From Gp7-AA10 sp035636095 (GTDB lineage: Bacteria; Acidobacteriota; Thermoanaerobaculia; Gp7-AA8), in the NCBI GenBank assembly GCA_035636095.1, contig DASPZU010000025.1, positions 124,001 through 188,000 on the forward strand: a stretch of DNA of 64,000 nt. The letters are read 5' to 3'. The notes below the pieces were generated by a model. It did no database searches. It had not been told where the DNA came from and saw only the letters and a program-made list of their open reading frames with translations. The position numbers were made by a program, and so were the translations under genes. Positions 33,514 through 41,000 of the stretch are shown here, in pieces (position 1 is the stretch's first letter; each line of letters opens with the position of its first letter).

Positions 33514-34092
33514 GTGATCATTGAGTGCACGAACTGTCACGCACGCTACCAGTACGATGAGGATCGCTTCGAGCGCAAGCCCTCCAAAAAGATCAAGTGC
33601 GCGAAGTGCGGAACCATTTTCGAGATCCGTAATCCTGCCTTTGCGGCAGCAAAAGAATCCGAGCCGAAGAGCGGCGACTCGACCTTCCACAAACGCCAAC
33701 AACTGAAGAAAGCCGAGACCACGGACGAAGCGATTCCGACCGGTCAGGAGAAGCAGATCGGCAAAGTCGCCGGGCCGCAGATGCCGGAAGGGAAGCGCTT
33801 GTCGCTGGCGGTCATCAACGGTCCCGATGCCGGCAGCGTATATCGCATCGAGAAGCCGCGCGTGACAATTGGAAGAACAGGCGCCGATCTGGCGCTCAGC
33901 GACAGCGAAGTCTCTCGCAACCACGCCGCCGTCGAGATCCGCGACATGACCTATATCGTCGAAGATCTGAAGTCGACCAACGGCACGCTGATCGAGGGCG
34001 AAAGAATCGCCGGCCAGACCGAGATTCAGAACCATTCCGAGTTCACCATCGGTGGGACGACGTTGATGTTGATCGTCACTGAGGACGTGTGA
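33514..34092 (+). CDS. Zinc-ribbon plus FHA domain protein
   Basis: 192 aa from GTG at 33514. Residues 1-35 are an MJ0042-type zinc finger (IIECTNCHARYQYDEDRFER, IKCAKCGTIFEIRN). A charged linker follows. Residues about 95-185 are an FHA domain: GSVYRIEKPRVTIGRTGADL, SDSEVSRNHAAVEI (the phosphothreonine-binding SRxHA) and LKSTNGTLIEGERI. FHA domains bind phosphothreonine proteins. It overlaps the polysaccharide-export permease gene by four bases (GTGA) and so begins a three-gene operon. A TATTAT box lies at 33497-33502. Confidence 0.86.
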   Translation: MIIECTNCHARYQYDEDRFERKPSKKIKCAKCGTIFEIRNPAFAAAKESEPKSGDSTFHKRQQLKKAETTDEAIPTGQEKQIGKVAGPQMPEGKRLSLAVINGPDAGSVYRIEKPRVTIGRTGADLALSDSEVSRNHAAVEIRDMTYIVEDLKSTNGTLIEGERIAGQTEIQNHSEFTIGGTTLMLIVTEDV

Positions 34093-34880
34093 ATGAATTC
34101 GCGACCCTCTATCGCTACCGTCAGCTTCTGGCTGCGCTGACGGCCCGCGACCTCAAGGCCCGCTACCGCGGCTCGATCCTCGGCTTTTTCTGGTCGCTCG
34201 CCAATCCGCTGCTCCTTCTCAGCGTCTACACCGTGGTCTTCACGATCTTTTTTCCCCAGCAGATCGTGCGACCCTATCCGCTCTTCCTTTTCGCGGGAAT
34301 TCTGCCGTGGACATTCTTTTCGGCGGCCGTGCTCGAGTCGACGAATTCGATCTCCGCCAATGCCGCTCTGATCAAGAAGGTGATGTTTCCGGCCGAGACC
34401 CTGCCGCTGGTGGTGGTGCTGTCGCATCTGGTCCACTTCGCGCTGGCCCTGCCGATCCTGTTCGTGGCAATGTCGATCTATGCGTGGTTAGGCCAGGCGA
34501 CGATTCCTGCAACTGCCGCGCTCGTTCCTTTTCTGATGCTGCTCCAGACGATTTTCGTCGCAGGCATCGTCATGGCTGTTTCGTCGGCGGCAGTCCTGCT
34601 GCGCGACCTGCGCGACATCATTGCCAATCTGATACAGCTCGGATTCTTCATCACGCCCATCATTTACCTCATCGACAACATTCCATCGCGCCCACTGCGG
34701 GCGCTTTTGCGACTCAATCCCATGACGCCGTTCGTGGTGTCGTATCAGGACGTCTTGTTCTTCGGTCATCTTCCCGGGCTTTCCGACACGCTGTTGATGG
34801 TGGCGTACGCTTTCGCCTCGATGATGCTGGGCGTCTTCGTGTTCGACCGCTTGCGCGACACCCTGGCGGAGGCCATCTGA
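34089..34880 (+). CDS. ABC-2 polysaccharide export permease (Wzm-like)
   Basis: 263 aa from GTG. LLAALTARDLKARYRGSILG and FFWSLANPLLLLSVYTVVFT are the classical start of Wzm/TagG/KpsM permeases. Six membrane segments can be seen, with LFLFAGILPWTFFSAAVLES and a C-terminal pair. Together with the following ATPase it would flip undecaprenyl-linked polysaccharide, such as O-antigen, across the inner membrane. The glycosyltransferase gene downstream on the other strand fits this role. Confidence 0.92.
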   Translation: MNEFATLYRYRQLLAALTARDLKARYRGSILGFFWSLANPLLLLSVYTVVFTIFFPQQIVRPYPLFLFAGILPWTFFSAAVLESTNSISANAALIKKVMFPAETLPLVVVLSHLVHFALALPILFVAMSIYAWLGQATIPATAALVPFLMLLQTIFVAGIVMAVSSAAVLLRDLRDIIANLIQLGFFITPIIYLIDNIPSRPLRALLRLNPMTPFVVSYQDVLFFGHLPGLSDTLLMVAYAFASMMLGVFVFDRLRDTLAEAI

Positions 34881-36208
34881 GTTACGCCATCGCGATCGAG
34901 AATGTCTCGAAAAGCTACCGGCTTTGGGGGCGCGGTTCGCAGTTCGCGACCCTCAAGAGCGCGCTCCTCAAGCGCGATCTCAAGCTGACGCCGGAGGCCA
35001 GCGTGGCGGCGCTGACCCGTCTCGCCTTCGTGGTCGATCGCGGCGAGGCATTCGGAATCATCGGACGCAACGGCTCGGGAAAATCGACGCTGCTGAAGGT
35101 GATTTCAGGAATCCTGAAGCCGACCAGCGGCATCGTGCGCGTCAACGGGCGGATCGCGGCGCTCATCGAGCTGGGCGCCGGTTTTCATCCCGAGATCACC
35201 GGCCGCGAAAACATCGTCATCAACGGCATCATGCTCGGCCTTTCGAAGCGTGAGATCGAGAAGCGCTTCGACGCCATCGTGGAGTTCTCCGGCATCGGCG
35301 AATTCATCGATCAGCCTGTGAAGACCTATTCGTCGGGCATGTACGTCCGGCTCGGATTCGCGGTGGCGGTACACGTCGATCCCGAGATTTTGCTGATCGA
35401 TGAGGTGCTGGCGGTCGGCGATGAAGAGTTCTCGCAGAAATGCATCGCCAAGATTCAGGAGATGAAATATCGCGGAGTGACGCTCCTCTTCGTGACCCAT
35501 CAGCTCGATCAGGTGCGAAATCTCTGCGATCGCGCGCTGTGGCTCGATCGCGGGGAGGCGAAAGCCATCGGCGATCCGGTCCGCGTCGTCGACGACTATT
35601 TGCAGGCGGTCAGTGGAAGTGTGGGAGCCGGCGCCCCCGCCGGCTCCGCGGCGGGCGAGGCGCCCGCCGCCACACCAAAGGAGGAGGAGGAGCGGTGGGG
35701 CTCCGGCGAGGTTGTGCTCAAGCGCGTTGCGCTCACTGATGACAAAGGCCGCGAGCTCGTTGCGCTGGGCGCCGGCAGTGCCGTGGCCATCGAAATGGAT
35801 GTCGAGGTCCGCGTTCCGCAGGACGATTTCGTCTTCGGCGTCGGGATCTATCACGCCGATGGTGCCTGTATTTACGGCACGAACACCGACCTGGAAGGGC
35901 TGATGCCGCAACATCTCGACGCGAACGGCCGGGTGCGATTCGTCATGCCGTCGCTCGATCTGGTCGCAGGGACTTATCGCGTCGACGCCGCCGTGCACAC
36001 GCGCAACGGCCGCGCGTTCGATTATCGCCGCGGCGTGTTGCGCTTCGTGGTCGGATCGCGCGTGCACGACATCGGCGTCTATCGCCCGAAACATCAATGG
36101 AAATTCGAGGGGGGGATCGCGTTCCGCGAGATCGACAACCTCAAACGCAATGTCCCGGCCGCAGTCGTGGAGGCTTTGCAATCATCGGAGAAGAAAAAGA
36201 AGTCCTGA
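34877..36208 (+). CDS. ABC polysaccharide export ATPase (Wzt-like) with C-terminal sugar-binding domain
   Basis: 443 aa if initiated at CTG 34877, which overlaps the permease stop as CTGA with GGAGG 4 nt upstream. No ATG, GTG or TTG is available before the first beta strand. Walker A GRNGSGKSTLL, the Wzt-type LIELGAGFHPEITGRENI, signature KTYSSGMYVRLGFAVA and Walker B EILLIDEVLAVGDEEF are present. After residue 245 a low-complexity linker (SVGAGAPAGSAAGEAPAAT) is encoded by a 55-nt GC-rich repeat. The rest is a Wzt C-terminal beta-sandwich (DDFVFGVGIYHADGACIYGT) that recognises the glycan. The stop lies inside a heptad repeat. Confidence 0.9.
   Translation: MSYAIAIENVSKSYRLWGRGSQFATLKSALLKRDLKLTPEASVAALTRLAFVVDRGEAFGIIGRNGSGKSTLLKVISGILKPTSGIVRVNGRIAALIELGAGFHPEITGRENIVINGIMLGLSKREIEKRFDAIVEFSGIGEFIDQPVKTYSSGMYVRLGFAVAVHVDPEILLIDEVLAVGDEEFSQKCIAKIQEMKYRGVTLLFVTHQLDQVRNLCDRALWLDRGEAKAIGDPVRVVDDYLQAVSGSVGAGAPAGSAAGEAPAATPKEEEERWGSGEVVLKRVALTDDKGRELVALGAGSAVAIEMDVEVRVPQDDFVFGVGIYHADGACIYGTNTDLEGLMPQHLDANGRVRFVMPSLDLVAGTYRVDAAVHTRNGRAFDYRRGVLRFVVGSRVHDIGVYRPKHQWKFEGGIAFREIDNLKRNVPAAVVEALQSSEKKKKS
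35621..35675. repeat. 55-nt GC-rich palindromic repeat, copy 1 (inside the Wzt-like gene)
   Basis: Begins GTGGGAGC, holds GCCGGCGCC- and GGCGGGCGAGGCGCCCGCC-type palindromes, and ends GCCGCCACAC. The copy at 41613-41667 has the same length and ends and about 85% identity. A partial core (GGGGAGGCGCCCGCC) is at 43418-43432. It is read in frame and encodes the inter-domain linker. Confidence 0.8.
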
Positions 36209-36259
36209 GTCCTGAGTCGCCGGTGGTTTCTCAGGACTCAGCACTCAGGACTCAGCACT
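36202..36259. repeat. Inverted tandem-heptad repeat A (unit GTCCTGA)
   Basis: Left arm is two GTCCTGA units plus GTC; right arm is four units alternating CTCAGGA and CTCAGCA. The arms are inverted relative to each other with a short spacer. Both flanking convergent genes end inside it: the Wzt stop TGA at 36206-36208 and the glycosyltransferase stop at 36245-36247. Confidence 0.85.
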
Positions 36260-37093
36260 TTTCCTCACCCACGGCAGCTCCCATCGTTCCTCCGACTCAT
36301 CGAGTTTGGGCAGCGGAACGGGCTTGCCGAGCCGTTTGAGCTGGTTGAGCTCCCACAGCTTGGCGTATTTCCAGAACGTGTAGTAGACGTGCATGCCCAC
36401 CGAGATCAGCCCGCGCGCACCGTCGAGAAATCCGAGGTTGATGATGTAGTCGCGAAAGAATTTTCCGAAGGCGTGCGAAAGGATCCCGAATGCCGTGGTG
36501 GTCTTGCCGTCGATGTACATCTGCGCGGCCGCCCAATTCGCATAACGGGTCATCTTCGCGATCATGTGATCGAAGGTGCGGATGTAGAAATGATCCATCT
36601 TGTGCTGCAGGTTTTCGGCCGGTCCATCGACGAGAAGATCGGCGTGCACGCGCCGATTCGGATACCGCGCATGCTGTCGATGAAAGAGCCGGGTGACGCG
36701 ATCGCGCTGCAATCCGCTGTGGCGCACTTCTTTGCCGAGCATGAAATTGCGGCGGCCGATCGAGTAACCCCAATACTTCAAGTCGCCCTCCAGCGCCTGC
36801 AGGATCTCAACGCGTAACGGCTCGGTCACGCGTTCGTCGGCGTCGATGTAGAAGATCCAATCGTGCCGGGCGCGGTCGATGGCGTAATTTTTCTGCGAGG
36901 CCGCGCCGAGGTATTCACGCTGCTCCAGGCGGACACGGGGAAATTTCTGGCGGATCAGCTCCACCGTTCCGTCGGTCGAAAAGGAGTCGATCAGATAGAT
37001 CTCGTCCGCCCATTCCACCGAGCGGATGCACTCCTCGATGTAATCGCGCTCGTTGAAGGTGGTGATGATGGCCGAGACGGGGACGCGGGGCAT
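36245..37093 (-). CDS. Family 2 glycosyltransferase (WaaE/KdtX-like)
   Basis: 282 aa. The GT-A start VPVSAIITTFNERDYIEECI is followed by EWADEIYLIDSFSTDGTVEL, AASQKNYAIDRARHDWIFYI and the metal-binding DADERV. Downstream FMLGKEVRHSGLQRDRVTRL is typical of the WaaE-type beta-glucosyltransferases that add a sugar to LPS inner core, though substrate assignment is only by resemblance. The last codons (AES then stop) lie within a heptad repeat shared with the convergent exporter gene, which suggests the protein's end has been reshaped by the repeat. Confidence 0.86.
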   Translation of the reverse strand: MPRVPVSAIITTFNERDYIEECIRSVEWADEIYLIDSFSTDGTVELIRQKFPRVRLEQREYLGAASQKNYAIDRARHDWIFYIDADERVTEPLRVEILQALEGDLKYWGYSIGRRNFMLGKEVRHSGLQRDRVTRLFHRQHARYPNRRVHADLLVDGPAENLQHKMDHFYIRTFDHMIAKMTRYANWAAAQMYIDGKTTTAFGILSHAFGKFFRDYIINLGFLDGARGLISVGMHVYYTFWKYAKLWELNQLKRLGKPVPLPKLDESEERWELPWVRKSAES

Positions 37094-37124
37094 GGTTTGA
37101 GTTTATATCGCGGCTGCGGGTGAA

Positions 37125-37197
37125 GGGTCTCGCGGTTGCACGGTCTCGGAGTGGAAGACCGCGAGACCACGAGACCGCGCAACCACGAGACCGCGCT
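37125..37197. repeat. Inverted tandem-octad repeat B (unit AGACCGCG)
   Basis: Right arm units are AGACCGCG, AGACCACG, AGACCGCG, CAACCACG and AGACCGCG. The left arm (37125-37149) is the inverted counterpart (GGTCTCGCGGTTG and CGGTCTCGG). It fills most of the 102-bp gap before the MBL gene stop (TAG 37196-37198). Confidence 0.8.
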
Positions 37198-37960
37198 ATA
37201 GCGTGTAATTCTTCTCGAGCAGCACCCGCGCCCGGCGGTCGCGAAGGTTCCGGATCTGCGATTCGATGTCGCGCTCGAACGGAATCTTCCGATGGCTGGC
37301 GTAAACAGGCGCGTCAATCAGAATTTTTTTCAGCTCGTCGCCGAATGTCTGCGGCGACAGATGCGCCGAGTCGTCGGCCAGCGATTGCTGATCGTTGGGA
37401 AACGAGGCCTCGGTCACCACCGCCACCACGTTCTGCGCTTTATTGGTGCGCTTCCAGATTTCCTCCGTCGGCCCGGTGTCGCCGGTGAAGGTGATGGTCT
37501 GGCCGTTCATCTCCACGATGACGCCGCACGCGGGAATCTGATGATCGACCGGCACGGCGGTCAGTCCCACATCGCCCAGCATGAATTTTTTGCCGGGCAT
37601 GAGCGAGCGATACTGCACCGCCGCCTTTCCGGTCATGGGCGAAGTCAGTGCCGAAAAATCGGGCCACACCACCCCGTTGAACATCGTCTCGCTCAAGAGT
37701 TGCATGACCTCTCTCGATGCCAGAAGCGTCAATGGCGGAGAGTTCTGACTGTAGCGATTCAGGATGAGATGCGGCAAATCGCGGGTGTGATCGGCATGGG
37801 TGTGCGTGATGTAAACCGCTTGAATCCGCGACTGTTGCGCCAGCGAGAGCTTGGAAGTGAGCGTCCCGGCGTCGACCGCCAGCCAATCATCGATCAGATA
37901 GCCGGTCAGATTGTGTTCCGCGTCGGATGCGCCATACGCGCCCAGCACTTTGAGCCGCAT
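37196..37960 (-). CDS. MBL-fold hydrolase (cAMP phosphodiesterase class II-like)
   Basis: 254 aa. VLGAYGASDAEHNLTGYLID at the start and ITHTHADHTRDLPHLIL (the HxHxDH metal motif) define the fold. VPVDHQIPACGVIVEMNGQT, then ITFTGDTGPTEEIWKR (third-ligand Asp) and the late His in VYASHRKIPF, agree with tRNase Z-like or class II cyclic nucleotide phosphodiesterases. The substrate is not certain. It is divergent from the Lhr helicase gene across 55 bp and upstream of the glycosyltransferase gene on the same strand. Confidence 0.82.
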   Translation of the reverse strand: MRLKVLGAYGASDAEHNLTGYLIDDWLAVDAGTLTSKLSLAQQSRIQAVYITHTHADHTRDLPHLILNRYSQNSPPLTLLASREVMQLLSETMFNGVVWPDFSALTSPMTGKAAVQYRSLMPGKKFMLGDVGLTAVPVDHQIPACGVIVEMNGQTITFTGDTGPTEEIWKRTNKAQNVVAVVTEASFPNDQQSLADDSAHLSPQTFGDELKKILIDAPVYASHRKIPFERDIESQIRNLRDRRARVLLEKNYTL

Positions 37961-38015
37961 TCTTCGCCTGTCGCCGTCGGGGGACTGGTATGTATTCTTG
38001 CAGTGGAAGAACCGT

Positions 38016-41000
38016 ATGTCCAGCGGCTTGAATGCTGATCACGTGACATCGCTCACGGTATTTCATCCCGCGGTTCGCGATTGGTTTCAGCGCGCGTTTC
38101 ATCAGCCCACGCGCGCGCAGCAACTCGGCTGGCCCGCCATCGCCAGCGGCGACTGGACATTGATCTTTGCGCCGACCGGCAGCGGAAAAACCCTCACGGC
38201 ATTCCTGTGGGCCCTGGAGCGGCTGATGTTCAGCCCGCGTCCGCCGAAGGAGCGGCGCTGCCGCGTGCTCTACATCTCGCCCCTGAAAGCGCTGGCCGTC
38301 GACGTCGAGCGGAACTTGCGCGCGCCGCTGACCGGCATCGCAAACCTGGCCACCGAGCGCGGCGAGCACTTTAACGTTCCGAGCCTCGCCATTCGCACCG
38401 GCGACACGCCGAGTGCCGAGCGCAGTCGTTTTCAGCGCGATCCGACCGACATCCTGATCACCACACCGGAATCGATCTACCTGATGCTGACCTCGAACGT
38501 GCGCGAGATGCTGCGCGGCGTCGACACGATCATCGTCGATGAGATCCACGCGATCGTTCCCAACAAGCGCGGCGCGCATCTCGCACTCTCGCTGGAACGC
38601 CTGTCGCGTCTGACCGAGAAGCCCCCGCAACGGATCGGACTCTCGGCCACGCAGCGTCCGCTGGACGAAGTTGCGCGCTTCCTGGGGGGTTTCGAGGTTG
38701 CGCAGTCTCGCGGTCTCGGGGCGGAGGAACCGCGAGACCCCGCGACCGCGCAACCGCGCAACCGGCCGATAACAATCATTGATACCGGAGAGAAAAAACA
38801 ACTCTCGCTTCGCGTCGAAGTTCCGGTCGAGGAGATGGCCAAGCTCGGCGAGGTGAAAGGATTGCCCAGCGGACCGGCGCAGGCCGAGTCGCGGACATCG
38901 ATCTGGCCGGCGATCCATCCTCGACTGTTGGAACTGATCCGGGCGCATCGCTCGACGCTGTTGTTTGTCAACTCACGCCGTCTGGCGGAACGACTCGCAG
39001 CCGCGCTCAATGAGCTGGCGGGCGAGACGCTGGTGCAGGCGCATCACGGTTCGATCGCGCGAGCGCAGAGAGTCGAAATCGAAGACAACCTCAAATCGGG
39101 ACGACTGCCGGCACTGGTCGCGACATCATCGCTGGAGCTGGGGATCGACATGGGCGCGATTGATCTGGTGATCCAGATCGAAGCGCCGCCCTCGATCGCG
39201 AGCGGGATGCAGCGGATCGGACGGGCGTCGCATCAAGTCGGCAGCGTCAGCTCCGGAATCATCTTTCCGAAATACCGCGGTGATCTGCTGGCGGCCGCGG
39301 CAGTCACCGACGCGATGCATCGTGGCGCGATCGAGCCGACGCGTTATCCGCGGAATCCGCTCGATGTTCTGGCGCAGCACGTCGTCGCGATGGTTTCCGT
39401 CGACGACTGGCACGCCGACCAGCTCTTCGACGCGATTCGCGGCGCAGCGCCGTTCGCGGAATTGAGCCGCACATCATTCGACGGTCTGCTCGACATGCTC
39501 TCCGGTCTTTATCCCTCCGATGAATTTGCAGAACTGAGGCCGAGGATTACCTGGGACCGGATGACCAACGTGATCACTGCCCGGCCCGGCGCGAAGCGCA
39601 TCGCGATTACCAGCGGCGGCACGATTCCCGATCGCGGCCTCTACGGCGTTTTTCTGGCAGGGGCGGAGAAGGGCAACGCGCGGGTGGGCGAGCTCGATGA
39701 GGAGATGGTCTTCGAGTCGCGCGTGGGCGAGACATTTCTCCTCGGCGCCTCGACGTGGCGGATCGAGGAGATCACGCACGATCGCGTGCTCGTCACGCCG
39801 GCGCCGGGGCAGCCGGGCAAAATGCCGTTCTGGCGCGCCGATGCTGCCGAGCGGAGCGTGCCCTTCGGCGCCGAGATCGGCCGGCTGATCCGCGAAATTC
39901 GTGAGTCGAAGCCGCGCGACGCGGTTCGTCGTTTGGTCGAGCAGCACGATCTCGATGCAATCGCCGCGAAGAATTTCCTGCAGTATCTCGAGGATCAACA
40001 TGCTGCCACTGGCGCCGTTCCCGACGATCGCACCATCGTCGTCGAGCGCGTCCTCGACGACCTCGGCGACTGGCGCGTCTGCGTCCTCACGCCCTTCGGC
40101 GGAAAAATTCACGCGCCGTGGGCCATGGCGGTCACGGCGAAAGTCCGTCGCGAGCTTGCCATCGACGTCGAAACGATGTGGAGCGACGACGGTTTCATCA
40201 TTCGATTTCCGGAGACCGATCTGCCGCCGGCGGCCGATCTGGTCATGCCGGACGCCGACGAAGTCGAGGAGCTGGTCATGCGGCAGCTCGGCGCCAGCTC
40301 GCTTTTCGCGGCGAAATTTCGCGAGGCCGCTGCTCGGGCACTGCTGCTTCCGCGACATCGCCCGCAGGGCCGCGCGCCCCTCTGGCACCAGCGCAAGCGG
40401 GCTTACGATCTGCTGCAGGTCGCAGCACAGTTCGGATCGTTTCCGATCATCCTGGAGACGTATCGCGAAGTTTTGCGCGATGTCTTCGATGTTCCGGCGC
40501 TGGTCGAGACGCTGCGGCGCGTACGCGATCGATCGATTCGAACGGTAGTCGCGGATACCGAGAAGCCTTCGCCGTTCGCAGGGTCGCTCCTTTTTCGTTA
40601 CGTCGCGAATTTCTTGTACGACGGCGATGCGCCGCTGGCGGAGCGACGCGCTCAAGCGCTGGCCATCGATCAGGCGCAACTGCGATCGCTTCTTGGCGAA
40701 CCCGAGCTGCGCGAGCTGCTCGACCCGGACGCGTTGGCGCAAGTCGAGCTCGAGTTGCAACATCTCGACGATCGTCACAAAGCGAAATCCGTCGACGCGA
40801 TTCACGATCTGCTGCTGCGCATCGGCGATTTGACGACCGAGGAAGTTGCGGCGCGATTCAGCCCCTCACCCCGGCCCTCTCCCCGCGAGCGGGGAGAGGG
40901 TGCGCGAAGCGCGGGTGAGGGGCTCCTCGATCTCGCGAAATCCCGCCGCATCATCGAAATCGCGATGGCCGGCCAAAGGCGCTGGATTGCGGCCGAGGAC

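Noticed and set aside
35105..36181. 358-aa frame antisense to the Wzt-like gene
   Set aside because: Mirror of codon bias in the real gene; no motif seen.
36202..38765. CRISPR array in the tandem repeats
   Set aside because: Units are 7-8 nt with no unique spacers and the arms are inverted; no cas gene is present.
39474..40805. 443-aa frame antisense to lhr
   Set aside because: Shadow frame; lhr motifs on the plus strand are continuous through this interval.
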